From: Microvirga sp.
GTDB taxonomy: Bacteria > Pseudomonadota > Alphaproteobacteria > Rhizobiales > Beijerinckiaceae
Direction of reading: 5' to 3'
Assembly: GCA_022241475.1 (NCBI GenBank)
Contig: JAKOMT010000003.1
Location: 51,367-115,366 of the forward strand
DNA: 64,000 bases
This document shows, in pieces, positions 27,155 through 35,999 of this stretch. The notes under the pieces were generated by a model. It saw nothing but the letters and a program-made list of their open reading frames with translations, made no database searches and was not told the origin of the DNA. How positions within the stretch are numbered: the first letter of the stretch is position 1; the number at the start of each line of letters is the position of its first letter. A program made the position numbers and the translations under genes.

Positions 27155-28090
27155 ATGGCGAAGTCGAGGAAGGTCATCATCACCTGCGCCGTGACGGGCG
27201 CGGTGCACACGCCGACCATGTCGCCGCATCTGCCGATCACGCCCGACGAGATCGCGGCGGGCGCCATCGGCGCGGCGGAAGCGGGCGCGGCGATCATTCA
27301 CCTGCACGCGCGCGATCCTGAGAACGGCTCCCCCACCGGCGCGCCGGAGGTGTTCGAACGTTTTCTGCCCCGCATCAAGCAGGCGAGCGACGCGGTGATC
27401 AACATCACCACTGGCGGCGGTCACGGCATGAGCCTCGAGCAGCGCATCGCGGCCGCCATGTGGGCGAAGCCCGAAATGTGCTCGCTCAACATGGGCTCGA
27501 TGAATTTCGGCCTGTTCGAGATGCAGTCCCGCTACACGGAATGGAAGCACGACTGGGAGCCGGCCTATCTCGAGATGACCCGCGACTTCATCTTCCGCAA
27601 CACCTTCAAGGATATCGAAGGGGTGATGAAGCATCTCGGCGAGGGCTGCGGCTCGAAATTCGAGTTCGAGTGCTACGACGTCGGCCATCTCTACAACCTG
27701 GCCTATTTCGCCGCCGCGGGGCTGGTGAAGCCGCCGTTCTTCATCCAGTTCGTGATGGGCATCCGCGGGGGCATCGGCGCCGATCCCGACAACCTGATGC
27801 ATCTCAAGCGCACGGCCGACAAACTCTTCGGCGACGATTACCTGTTCTCGGTGCTCGCGGCGGGCCGCTCCCAGATGCCGCTCGCGACGATGGGCGCGAT
27901 CCTCGGGGGGAACGTGCGGGTGGGGCTCGAAGACAGCCTGTTCATCGGGCGAGGCGAACTCGCGACCTCGAACGCGCAGCAGGTGGCCAAAATCCGCGCC
28001 ATTCTCGAAAATCTCGGGCACGAGATCGCGACGCCGGACGACGCGCGGGAAATGCTCGACCTCAAGGGCGGGGATCAGGTCGGATTCTGA
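27155..28090 (+). CDS. Beta-keto acid cleavage enzyme (BKACE, DUF849)
   Basis: A 311-residue TIM-barrel zinc enzyme. Zinc histidines are H49 and H51 in HLHARD, and the late glutamate lies in VGLEDSLF. ITCAVTGAVHTP and LPITPDEIA at the start are typical. GGGAGG sits 7 bases before the ATG. BKACE enzymes condense a beta-keto acid with acetyl-CoA and release acetoacetate plus a shorter CoA ester. Some act on 3-keto-5-aminohexanoate, others on dehydrocarnitine. A carnitine-dehydrogenase-like gene lies 2.1 kb away on the opposite strand, which favours a 3-dehydrocarnitine-type substrate. That choice is an inference. Confidence 0.9.
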   Translation: MAKSRKVIITCAVTGAVHTPTMSPHLPITPDEIAAGAIGAAEAGAAIIHLHARDPENGSPTGAPEVFERFLPRIKQASDAVINITTGGGHGMSLEQRIAAAMWAKPEMCSLNMGSMNFGLFEMQSRYTEWKHDWEPAYLEMTRDFIFRNTFKDIEGVMKHLGEGCGSKFEFECYDVGHLYNLAYFAAAGLVKPPFFIQFVMGIRGGIGADPDNLMHLKRTADKLFGDDYLFSVLAAGRSQMPLATMGAILGGNVRVGLEDSLFIGRGELATSNAQQVAKIRAILENLGHEIATPDDAREMLDLKGGDQVGF

Positions 28091-28109
28091 GCGCGGTCAG
28101 CGGCGCGGA

Positions 28110-29129
28110 TCAGGAGCCCAGCGCGCGAACAGGCGGGCGCTGGCCCGGATCCTCCGCGAGCGACGCGCCCTCGCGGCCGTGCAGAGGTTCGAACAGCCGG
28201 GTGGATTCCGAGAGGAAGTCCACGAAGGCCCTGATCTTCGGCGAGACGTACCGCGATTTCTCGAAGACGATATAGATGTGGTGATCGAAGGTGCTCGGGG
28301 TGACGTCGTATTGCGGGAGCGCCTGCACGATCTTCCCCTCCTGCAGGTCGTTCTCGAAGCACCACAACGGCAGCAGGCAAACTCCAGATCCGGCGAGGAC
28401 CGACTGGCGAAGCACTTCGGGGTTGTTGACCTGCAAGGTGCCCGTCACCCGCACCTCGATCTCCTCGTCGCCTTTCTTGAACCGCCAGAGCGCCCGTCCG
28501 TCGTCGAAACGTCCGTCGAGATAGGTCAGGCAATTGTGCTTTGCGAGGTCCGTCGGATGGATGATTGGGGGATTGCGCCGCAGATACTCGGGCGAGGCCA
28601 GAAGCATCCGGGGGCTGCCGTCCCACAGCCGGCGAACGGCGAGAGAGGGTTCGTCGAGATTTCCGAGCCGAAGCGCGACGTCGATCTTGTGTTCGATGAG
28701 GTCCTGATGGTCCTCCGTCAGCCAAAGCTTGACCTGAACATCGGGATATTCCGCCTGAAAGCGGGGCAGCACCTTGGCCAGAAACTGCACGCCGATCGCG
28801 ACCCGGGTGTGGACATGCAGGAGACCGCGCGGGCTCTGCTGATACTCCGAGATGACGGATTGCAGTTCGTCGACCTGATTGAGAATCTTGACGGCGTTCT
28901 CGAACAGGGTCTGGCCGGCCTCGGTAAGCGTGAGCTTGCGGCTGGTGCGGTAGATCAGCCGGACGCCGAGGCTTTGCTCAAGCATGGAGATTCGACGCGA
29001 AACCGCGGCCGGCGATAATCCGCATTGCCGCCCCGCAGCCGAGAAGCTTCCCGCGTGCACCACCTTCGCGAAGAGGCGCACGTCACGCAGAGATTCCATT
29101 CCTCCCTCGGCGGTTTTTGTTTTTGTCAT
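28110..29129 (-). CDS. LysR-type transcriptional regulator of the catabolic block
   Basis: A 339-residue LysR-family protein. The N-terminal winged HTH (SFSAAGRQCGLSPAAVSRRI, then LEQSLGVRLIYR) spans about residues 20-70, and the rest is a type-2 periplasmic-binding-like effector domain. It ends with a ~25-residue acidic/proline tail. Two ATGs are possible, 29129 and 29099, and neither has ideal Shine-Dalgarno spacing. It is the last gene of the minus-strand operon that starts at 36779, and is convergent with BKACE. A T-N11-A dyad at 36898-36922 is a candidate binding site. Confidence 0.88.
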   Translation of the reverse strand: MTKTKTAEGGMESLRDVRLFAKVVHAGSFSAAGRQCGLSPAAVSRRISMLEQSLGVRLIYRTSRKLTLTEAGQTLFENAVKILNQVDELQSVISEYQQSPRGLLHVHTRVAIGVQFLAKVLPRFQAEYPDVQVKLWLTEDHQDLIEHKIDVALRLGNLDEPSLAVRRLWDGSPRMLLASPEYLRRNPPIIHPTDLAKHNCLTYLDGRFDDGRALWRFKKGDEEIEVRVTGTLQVNNPEVLRQSVLAGSGVCLLPLWCFENDLQEGKIVQALPQYDVTPSTFDHHIYIVFEKSRYVSPKIRAFVDFLSESTRLFEPLHGREGASLAEDPGQRPPVRALGS

Positions 29130-29135
29130 GTCAGG

Positions 29136-30182
29136 CTAGCCGTCGAATGTGTTCGCGTGAAGCCCGATCGACGCGGCTTGGCCTCCGGCGGCCGCGTCGC
29201 GCGTATCGCCCGCTGAATCGAACGCGAGAATGCGGCGCACGACGAGGTCGGCGATTTCATCCGATCCCTCGTCCATCATCATCATGTGGGAATGTCCGTG
29301 GAGCCCGCGCGCGCCGAGATACTCGACGTCCGCGCTTCCGCCTCCGCCGCGCCACGCCGCCGCAGCCCTCAGCGTCTTGGCCTCTAGCTCGCGCCACGTC
29401 TCCTGCCGATCTAGGAAGTCGCCCATGACCACGTGCAGCCTCGCGCCGTCGAGCCGCTTGCCCTCGACGGCCGAGAAATCGCCATGCGGCTCCAGGGCGA
29501 CGACGAGCGGCGCGAGATCCGGTCGGTCCGCCCCGAGTTGCAGCGCGAAGCCGCCGCCCTGGCTGTGGCCGACGACGACGCAGGGGCCGATCCGCTCCAG
29601 AACGCGGCGCAGGCCCTCGAGTTGCAACGCCGAGTTCGAGGGCCAGCGAGGCGCGCCATAGGCGGCGAAGGCGTCGAGCGCGGCGATCGGGAAACGCGAT
29701 CCAGGAAAGGGTTTGCGCGATGGGAAGTCGGCCTTTGCGCCGAACCGGTACAAATCCCACGATTCCTCGAGGCTGCGCACGACGGGACGCTCCTCCCATA
29801 ATCCGGGAAGCGCGCAAAAACCGGCTCGGCCCCGCTCCACGGCGTCGACGACATGCGTCGACAGCCCCGCCTCCAGAAAGCGCTGGAGCCAACCGGGCCG
29901 ACCGTCCGGCGTCGTCTCCCACGTCCGGCCCGTCATGCCCCCGCCGTGAATCAGCAGGACAGGCAACGGCGAGCGCGGCGCGGCCGGGGTAAAGTATTGA
30001 ACGTAGGTCTGCTCGATCCAGAATGACCCGTTGGGATCGTGATCGATGGAGAGCCCCGGCGAGAGGCGCACCGGGCGGATGTCTTCCCCCGCGATCCGCA
30101 CCAGACGTCCGCCGACGCTATAGCTTCCCATCGCCGAGAGAGAAAACCCCGCCACGTCCCGGTCGACGCTCTTGTGCGACAC
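29136..30182 (-). CDS. Alpha/beta hydrolase (esterase-like)
   Basis: A 348-residue hydrolase. An oxyanion HGGGMTGRTWE and the nucleophile elbow GHSQGG are visible. A C-terminal histidine lies in GLHGHSHMMMMDEG. A GTG at 30182 is taken as start because GGAGGA precedes it by 7 bases, although the frame is open much further. The sequence FWIEQTYVQYFTP matches a group of secreted or cytoplasmic esterases of unknown substrate. No signal peptide is seen. It lies between the dehydrogenase and the LysR gene in the minus-strand operon, so it likely acts on the same substrate or its acyl ester. Confidence 0.8.
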   Translation of the reverse strand: MSHKSVDRDVAGFSLSAMGSYSVGGRLVRIAGEDIRPVRLSPGLSIDHDPNGSFWIEQTYVQYFTPAAPRSPLPVLLIHGGGMTGRTWETTPDGRPGWLQRFLEAGLSTHVVDAVERGRAGFCALPGLWEERPVVRSLEESWDLYRFGAKADFPSRKPFPGSRFPIAALDAFAAYGAPRWPSNSALQLEGLRRVLERIGPCVVVGHSQGGGFALQLGADRPDLAPLVVALEPHGDFSAVEGKRLDGARLHVVMGDFLDRQETWRELEAKTLRAAAAWRGGGGSADVEYLGARGLHGHSHMMMMDEGSDEIADLVVRRILAFDSAGDTRDAAAGGQAASIGLHANTFDG

Positions 30183-30220
30183 TTGCGTATCCTCCAACGC
30201 CCTCTCCGGCGCAGGCCCGG

Positions 30221-31174
30221 TCAGGTCGCCGACTTGACCGTCCTGAGGAGCGCGATGAGTTTTGCGTCGCGCTCGGCGGCGAGTTCGGACGTCGTGCGGC
30301 CGCCGACTTCCTCGCGAACGCCTGCCTCCAGCATGTCGGTGAGGCGCGCGTCGACGACGGGCGACCCGAGATCGTCCCACCATGTCTTGATCGCGGGCCC
30401 CAGATGGTCGGCGAAGTGGCGGATGCCGCCGTCGCCGCCGGCGAGGTGGAAGGTCAGGTGCGGGCCCATGATCGCCCAGCGCAGTCCCGGCCCCTCCGTG
30501 ATCGCCGCGTCGACGTCGGCCACGCTGGCGACGCCGTCGGAGACGAGATGGGCCGCCTCACGCCAGAGCGCGGCCTGCAGCCGGTTGGCGATATGGCCCG
30601 GAACCTCCTTGCGGACCCGGATCGCGCGCTTGCCGTGATCGTTGTAGAAGCCGAGCGCCCAGTCGCAGGCCGCTTCGTCCGTCAGCCGCCCGCCGACGAT
30701 CTCGACGAGAGGGATCAGGTGCGGTGGATTGAAGGGATGGGCGACGACCAGGCGTCCGGGGCGGGACATGCGGGCCTGCATGTCGCTCGCCTTGAGGCCC
30801 GAGGTGGAGGAGGCGATGACGCGCCCCTCCGGGAGATGCTCGTCGATGCGGGCGAGGAGCTCCTGTTTGATCTCCAGCCGCTCGGGCGCGTTCTCCTGCA
30901 CGAAATCGGCGTTCCGGCACGCCTCGGCGACGTCCGGCGTGAAGACGAGCCGCGCCAGCGCCTCGTCGAGCGTGGTCGTCGCGACGCCGAGCTCGACGAG
31001 CTGCGGCCAGGCGTTGCCGACGAACCGCCGCACGAAGTCCTCGCCCCCGGGGGAGGGGTCGCTCGCGTTGACGCGGAAACCGCGGGCCAGGAACCAGGAC
31101 GACCAGGACGCGCCGATCGTTCCGGCGCCGATGACCGCCACGACCTTCGCGTCCGTTCGTGCGATATAGCTCAT
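30221..31174 (-). CDS. 3-hydroxyacyl-CoA dehydrogenase family protein, L-carnitine dehydrogenase-like
   Basis: A 317-residue enzyme from the ATG at 31174, which has GGAGA about 8 bases upstream; a GTG five codons earlier is possible. The NAD-binding GAGTIG is at residues 16-21, with the SSTSGL and AHPFNPPHLIPLVEIVGG motifs containing the catalytic histidine. GHIANRLQAALWREA and GPGLRWAIMGPHLTFHLAGG follow. The last two are typical of L-carnitine dehydrogenase and related lambda-crystallin-like enzymes, which act on free hydroxy acids instead of CoA esters. The predicted reaction is oxidation of a beta-hydroxy acid to the beta-keto acid that BKACE would cleave. Confidence 0.85.
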   Translation of the reverse strand: MSYIARTDAKVVAVIGAGTIGASWSSWFLARGFRVNASDPSPGGEDFVRRFVGNAWPQLVELGVATTTLDEALARLVFTPDVAEACRNADFVQENAPERLEIKQELLARIDEHLPEGRVIASSTSGLKASDMQARMSRPGRLVVAHPFNPPHLIPLVEIVGGRLTDEAACDWALGFYNDHGKRAIRVRKEVPGHIANRLQAALWREAAHLVSDGVASVADVDAAITEGPGLRWAIMGPHLTFHLAGGDGGIRHFADHLGPAIKTWWDDLGSPVVDARLTDMLEAGVREEVGGRTTSELAAERDAKLIALLRTVKSAT

Positions 31175-31237
31175 GATGCGCTTCTCCACCGCGCCGACCG
31201 GCGGTCTGGTTCGAAATTCGCCCCGGACGGGGCCGGT

Positions 31238-31948
31238 TCAGAGATAGCTGGCCGACAGCGTCTCCGCGACGCCGTTGCGCAGCAACGACTTGCTCTCGCC
31301 GTCGACGACCACCTTGCCGCCGCGCAGCACATATCCGTAATTCGAGACCTTCAGCGCCATCGCCGCCATCTGTTCGGCGATGACCACCGTCGCTCCGGTG
31401 TCGCGGGCGAAGCCGGCGATGAAGTCGTAGATCTGCGTCACGATGATGGGCGCGAGGCCGAGCGAGGGCTCGTCGAGCATGAGGTGGGTCGGGTTGCGGA
31501 TCGTCGCGCAGGATAGGATCAGCATCTGCTGCTGGCCGCCGCTGAGCAGCCCCGCCGCCGTCGACGATTTCTCCCGCAGGATCGGGAAGCGGTCGTAGAC
31601 CTCCCGGATGCCAGCGTCGAGATCGATCTTGCGCGCGCCGAAGCTCCACGCGAGCTCGAGGTTTTCCTGAACCGCGAGCTGCTTGAAGATCCGTCTGCCC
31701 TCCATCGCGTGGGCGAGACCGAGCTTCGACCGCTTTTCGGGCGGCACGTTCTGGATCGGCTGCGAATTGAGCCTGATCTCGCCCCCGGTGACGGGCGAAA
31801 TGCCGCTGATCGCGCGGAGCAGGGAGGATTTCCCGGCTCCGTTGGCGCCGAGCACGGCGGTGGTCTGGCCGGGCTGCGCCGTCAGCGAGACGCCCCGAAG
31901 CGCCTCGACCGCGCCGTAACGAACCGACAGGTCGCGCACTTCGATCAT
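31238..31948 (-). CDS. livF: Branched-chain amino acid-type ABC transporter ATPase, LivF-like
   Basis: A 236-residue ATPase. Walker A is GANGAGKS at 34-41, the signature LSGGQQQ, and Walker B LMLDEPSLGLAP. LivF normally continues the signature with MLAIARALM, but this protein reads MLILSCATI there, a small deviation. It overlaps the upstream permease-ATPase gene by ATGA. It energises import together with the LivG-like domain of that protein. The substrate of Liv-type systems is often not an amino acid when they sit among catabolic genes. Confidence 0.9.
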   Translation of the reverse strand: MIEVRDLSVRYGAVEALRGVSLTAQPGQTTAVLGANGAGKSSLLRAISGISPVTGGEIRLNSQPIQNVPPEKRSKLGLAHAMEGRRIFKQLAVQENLELAWSFGARKIDLDAGIREVYDRFPILREKSSTAAGLLSGGQQQMLILSCATIRNPTHLMLDEPSLGLAPIIVTQIYDFIAGFARDTGATVVIAEQMAAMALKVSNYGYVLRGGKVVVDGESKSLLRNGVAETLSASYL

Positions 31949-33750
31949 GCCGCCTCCTCCTCTTCCTGGCCGAGATAGGCGGCGATGACCGCTGGATCCT
32001 TGCGCATGCCCTCGAGGTCGCCGCGGTAGATGACATGGCCGCTGTCGAGGACGACGACGTCGTCGACGAGGTCGGCGAGGAAGTCCATGTGATGCTCGAT
32101 GAGCATGATGGTCAGGCCGGCCTGCTTCATCTTGCGGATGATCGCGCCCAGCATCTCCATCTCGGATTCGGAGAGTCCGGCCGCCGGCTCGTCGAGCAGG
32201 ATCGTGTGGGGGCGCGCCATCAGCGCCCTGGCCACCTCCGCCATGCGGCAATAGCCGTAGGGGAGCGAATTGACCGTGGTGTCGGCGTATTCCGAGAGCC
32301 CGGTCAGCGCCATCACCGCTTCGATCTCGGACAGGAAGGCCGCCTCCTCGCGCATCGCCGAGGGCAGGGCGAGCGCCGCGGCGACGCCGGACCGCTCGAC
32401 CAGGCAATGGGCTCCGAGAAGCAGGTTCTCCCGCACGGTGAAGCTCGGCACGAGACGCGGGTCCTGGAAGGTCCGGACCACGCCCATCCCGGCGATCTTG
32501 TAGTCCGGCAGGCCGGAGATATCCGTCTCGCCGAGCCTCACGCGTCCTTCCGTCGGCTCGTAAATGCCGCACACCACGTTGACGAGCGTGCTCTTGCCCG
32601 AGCCGTTGGGGCCGATGAGGGCGGTGATGTTTCCCGGCTTCAGCGTCAGGGAGACGTCGTCGAGCGCGGTCAGTCCGCCGAAGCGCTTCGTCAGCCCCTC
32701 GACCGTGACGGCGACGCGCCCGACGCTGTCGTTCCACACGAGCTCCGGCTTGCGCTCGCGCGCCGCCGCCAGCGCCGCCGGCCGCACGAAGCGCGGCGGG
32801 TCGAGGATCAGGCCAGCGATGCCCTTGGGCAGCACGATCAGCGAGAAGGTCAGGATGACGCCGTAGACGATGAACTGGTACTCGGCGAAGGCCTGCAGGG
32901 CTTCGGGCAGATAGGTGAAGACGGCCGCGCTGATGATCTGGCCGGCGATCGAGCCCAGCCCGCCGACGATGGCGATCACGAGAACCTCGATCGAGCGGTG
33001 CACGCCGAAGCTCTCGGGGCCGAGATAGCCGACGAGATGCGCGTAGAACGCCCCGGCGAGGCCCGCGAGCAGGCCGCTCAACGCATAGGCCGTGCGCTTT
33101 GTCGCCGCGTGCGAAATGCCGAGGCTTCCGGCCGCGACCTCGTTGTGGTGAACGGCGAACAGCGCCCGGCCGACATGGCTGCGGGTCATGTTCGACAGAA
33201 GCGCGACGACGGCGAGCGTGACCGCGAGCACGACCCAGAAATACCCGACTTGGTCGAGCGGCGCGCCGAGGATGCTGGCGCTGCGCAGCGCGGCCGACGG
33301 AACCCCGCTCAGGCCCATCGTGCCTCCGGTCACGGAGACCCATTCGCGCACGACCTCGTAGAAGATCATGCCGAATCCGAGCGTCATCATCGCGAGGTAG
33401 ACCTCGCGCACGCGCCCCGCCGGGAAGGAGAGGAGATAGCCGGCCGCGCCGGCGAGGACGCTCGCCGTCGGGATGGAGACGGCCATGTCGAGGTTGTAGG
33501 TCTTGGTCAGCACGGCCGTGCCGTAGGCCCCGATCCCGAAGAATCCCGCATGGCCGAGCGAGATCTGGCCGCCGAGGCCGGTCAGCACGTTGATCGACTG
33601 GGCGAAGATCACGTTGATCAGGATGAAGGTCAGGATCTGGACGGTGCCCGTCGTAGAGCTCATCACAGCGAATGCGAGGAAGGCCGCGAGAGCGATGACG
33701 AACCAGGGATGGGTGACGACGCCGGTGAGGCGGCTGCGCAGCGCTGTCAT
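31945..33750 (-). CDS. Fused LivM permease - LivG ATPase
   Basis: A 601-residue fusion. Residues 1-315 are a LivM permease, with INVLTGLGGQISLGHAGFFG near 53-72 and IVGGLGSIAGQI near 261-272. A ~30-residue linker follows, then a LivG ATPase with Walker A GPNGSGKST at 380-388. The signature region reads LPYGYCRMAEVARAL and Walker B is ILLDEPAAGLSE. Such LivMG fusions occur in proteobacteria. It overlaps both neighbours by 4 bases. It supplies one permease half and one ATPase half of a Liv-type importer. Confidence 0.92.
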   Translation of the reverse strand: MTALRSRLTGVVTHPWFVIALAAFLAFAVMSSTTGTVQILTFILINVIFAQSINVLTGLGGQISLGHAGFFGIGAYGTAVLTKTYNLDMAVSIPTASVLAGAAGYLLSFPAGRVREVYLAMMTLGFGMIFYEVVREWVSVTGGTMGLSGVPSAALRSASILGAPLDQVGYFWVVLAVTLAVVALLSNMTRSHVGRALFAVHHNEVAAGSLGISHAATKRTAYALSGLLAGLAGAFYAHLVGYLGPESFGVHRSIEVLVIAIVGGLGSIAGQIISAAVFTYLPEALQAFAEYQFIVYGVILTFSLIVLPKGIAGLILDPPRFVRPAALAAARERKPELVWNDSVGRVAVTVEGLTKRFGGLTALDDVSLTLKPGNITALIGPNGSGKSTLVNVVCGIYEPTEGRVRLGETDISGLPDYKIAGMGVVRTFQDPRLVPSFTVRENLLLGAHCLVERSGVAAALALPSAMREEAAFLSEIEAVMALTGLSEYADTTVNSLPYGYCRMAEVARALMARPHTILLDEPAAGLSESEMEMLGAIIRKMKQAGLTIMLIEHHMDFLADLVDDVVVLDSGHVIYRGDLEGMRKDPAVIAAYLGQEEEEAA

Positions 33751-34628
33751 GCCTTGTTTACCTCCGGCTGGACGAAGAGGCCCTGCGGTCTGATCGCGAG
33801 CATCAGCATGAGGAGGGCGAAGGCCACGGCGTGCTCCGCAGCCGAAGAGACGTATCCGGCGACCATCTTGCTCAGGATTCCGACGACCAATCCGCCGATG
33901 AGCGCCCCGACCGAGCTGCCCATGCCGCCGATCACCGCCGCCACGAAGCCGAAGAGCACCAGATTGAACCCGAAAGCGGGATCGACCGTGCCGCCGACCT
34001 GCGCGACGAGAATGCCGGCGATCGCGGCGAGGAGCGCGGAGAGCACGAAGGACATCGTGATGATGAGCTTGACGGGAAGTCCGTTGACCACTCCGAGCTC
34101 AGCGTCGAGCGATACGGCGCGCACGGCGTGGCCCCATCGCGTCTTGCGCAGAAAGAACTCGATGACGAAGATCAGCAGGATCGAGACGACGAGCACGACG
34201 AGATACTGGTAGGCCACGAAGACCCCGCCGACGATGAAGAAGTCCGAGGCCGAGAAGATGATCGCGGGAAAGGCCACGGCCTGAGAGCCGAATTCGCGGG
34301 CGGCCACGCCCTGCAGCAGAATTCCGAAGCCGAGCGTAGAAACCACCCAGCCCATGCTCCCGCCGCCGCGAAGCGCCGGCCGCGCGATGCGTTCGACGCA
34401 CAGCCCCAGAAGGACCGCGAGCGCCAGGGATCCGATGAGGAGCAACGGCACGGCGTAGCCGAGGGCGGCGAAATAGGCGACGACGATCGCGCAGATCATC
34501 ATCACCGAGCCGTGGCCGAAGTTCAGCGTCTTCGTCGTCAGGAACGTCAGGTTCAGACCGAGCGCCACGAGCGCGTAGATCGATCCGACGCTGATCCCGG
34601 CCAGCAACAGGGACAGAAAAAAGCTCAC
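33747..34628 (-). CDS. livH: Branched-chain amino acid-type ABC transporter permease, LivH-like
   Basis: A 293-residue membrane protein with about eight helices and the LivH motif ALGLNLTFLTTKTLNFGHG, where NFGHG replaces the usual NMAHG. FGFVAAVIGGMGSSVGALIGG near the C-terminus is typical. The start is GTG at 34628 with GGAGG upstream. It pairs with the LivM domain. The gene follows the binding-protein gene after a strong hairpin. Confidence 0.9.
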   Translation of the reverse strand: MSFFLSLLLAGISVGSIYALVALGLNLTFLTTKTLNFGHGSVMMICAIVVAYFAALGYAVPLLLIGSLALAVLLGLCVERIARPALRGGGSMGWVVSTLGFGILLQGVAAREFGSQAVAFPAIIFSASDFFIVGGVFVAYQYLVVLVVSILLIFVIEFFLRKTRWGHAVRAVSLDAELGVVNGLPVKLIITMSFVLSALLAAIAGILVAQVGGTVDPAFGFNLVLFGFVAAVIGGMGSSVGALIGGLVVGILSKMVAGYVSSAAEHAVAFALLMLMLAIRPQGLFVQPEVNKA

Positions 34629-34674
34629 CGCTCATCCTCCACGGGGGCGCCACAGGTCGTCGTGAAACGTCGGC

Positions 34675-34708
34675 TCCGGAGGCGGCCCGCAGATCGGCCG
34701 CCTCCGGA
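34675..34708 (-). terminator. Intra-operon hairpin between the Liv binding-protein gene and livH
   Basis: A perfect 13-bp stem (TCCGGAGGCGGCC and its complement) closes an 8-base loop 16 bases after the binding-protein stop. No T-run follows. It parallels the urtA-urtB hairpin and probably limits read-through or protects the upstream message. Confidence 0.68.
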
Positions 34709-34723
34709 TCGGTCCTTGCGGGC

Positions 34724-35956
34724 TCAGTTCCCCGATTCGACCGGAACGAGCGCGAGGCCGGCGGGAGTGGACTGCATTTCGTAGACGGCCAGCCCCTCGG
34801 TGGTGAGCGCGACGTGGTTCTCGGCCGAGAACGAGATCGACTCGATGGACGCGCCCGGAAGACCCGAGATGCTCTCCATCGCGCTGATGATCGCCTCCGG
34901 CTCCGTCGAGCCCGCGCTCTCGATCGCGGTGAAGAGGATGTTCGCGCAATCGTAGCCCGTCAGCACCGTCGTCGCGATGGCGATCTGGGCGCGGTTCTCG
35001 TCCGAGCCCCACCAACGGTCGCGACCGTGATTCTCGACATAGGCGTCGAGCACTTCCTGGGTCTTGGCGGGGTACGGATTGGCCGCCATGACGCCCGAGC
35101 CCGCCGCGCGCGTGCCGACCGCCAGTTCGCCGGCGCCCTCGAGATAGGGCGGGGTGACGCCGCCGGCCGTCGCGTAGAACGGAATCGTCAGATTGAGGCG
35201 GGCGACGTTGCGGCGGATGACCGCGAGGTCGGCGCCCAGACCGATCACGACGAGGACGTCGGCGCCGGCGCGCTGGGCGCGGGCGAGCTGAGCCGTCATG
35301 TCCGGGGCGCGCTGGTTGTAGGACTCGACCGTGACGGTCACGTTCGGATCGAGTTGGGCCAAGCGGTTCTTGAGGATCTCCGCGCCGGTCACGCCGTAGC
35401 CGGTGCTCTCGTGCAGGATGCCGACATGGCTATACTGGCCGGTGAGCGCCTCTCCGAGCTTGTCGGCCTCGACGGTGTTGCTGATCGCGACCGAGAACAC
35501 GTTCTTGCGCGGCGGCTGGTCGACGCCGTTCGGATAGACGATGATGGGCGTCTGGGCCTGCGTGTTGCACATCGGCCGCCCGTCGGCCTCGACCATGTCG
35601 ACGACGGCGAGCGTCGGGCCGCTGCCCGAGGGGGCGATCATCGCGACGATGTCGGGATTGTCGAGAATGCGGCGCATGTTCTGGAGCGACCGGTCCGGCA
35701 CGAGCTGGTCGTCGAGCACCATGCCCAGCGCGACGGGCCGTCCGTTGACGCCGCCCTTCGCGTTCCACTCCTCGACGGCGATTTCGGCGCCGCGACGGTA
35801 GCCCTCGCCGAACTCGTTGAACGGGCCCGTGATGGCGGTGGTGAATCCGATCTGGATGGGGTCCTGCTGGGCCGCGGCCGGAGCCGCGAGCAGAAGCGTG
35901 GCGACGCCTGCGAGCAAGGCGCCGCGCGTCAGTTTCTGAAACCGATTATCGTTCAT
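34724..35956 (-). CDS. Branched-chain amino acid-type ABC transporter substrate-binding protein
   Basis: A 410-residue LivJ-like protein with a Sec signal peptide ending near AAPAAAQ (about residue 30). PIQIGFTTAITGPFNEFGEGYRRGAE is a typical type-1 periplasmic binding start, with GPFNEFGEGYRRGAE best conserved. Later blocks are GRPVALGMVLDDQLVPDRS and IAPSGSGPTLAV. It delivers the solute to LivH/LivMG. It is the second gene of the minus-strand operon, 43 bases after the CMD-like gene. The neighbouring dehydrogenase and hydrolases suggest a hydroxy-acid or quaternary-amine ligand, which is unproven. Confidence 0.9.
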   Translation of the reverse strand: MNDNRFQKLTRGALLAGVATLLLAAPAAAQQDPIQIGFTTAITGPFNEFGEGYRRGAEIAVEEWNAKGGVNGRPVALGMVLDDQLVPDRSLQNMRRILDNPDIVAMIAPSGSGPTLAVVDMVEADGRPMCNTQAQTPIIVYPNGVDQPPRKNVFSVAISNTVEADKLGEALTGQYSHVGILHESTGYGVTGAEILKNRLAQLDPNVTVTVESYNQRAPDMTAQLARAQRAGADVLVVIGLGADLAVIRRNVARLNLTIPFYATAGGVTPPYLEGAGELAVGTRAAGSGVMAANPYPAKTQEVLDAYVENHGRDRWWGSDENRAQIAIATTVLTGYDCANILFTAIESAGSTEPEAIISAMESISGLPGASIESISFSAENHVALTTEGLAVYEMQSTPAGLALVPVESGN

Positions 35957-35999
35957 TGTTTCCTCCCCTCGAAGAATCCCGACGACGTTCGTCGGCGGG

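Noticed and set aside
25451..28090. Apparent 879-codon plus-strand gene spanning the monooxygenase and BKACE
   Set aside because: Its first ~570 residues are an off-frame reading of the monooxygenase gene; BKACE starts at 27155 with a good ribosome-binding site.
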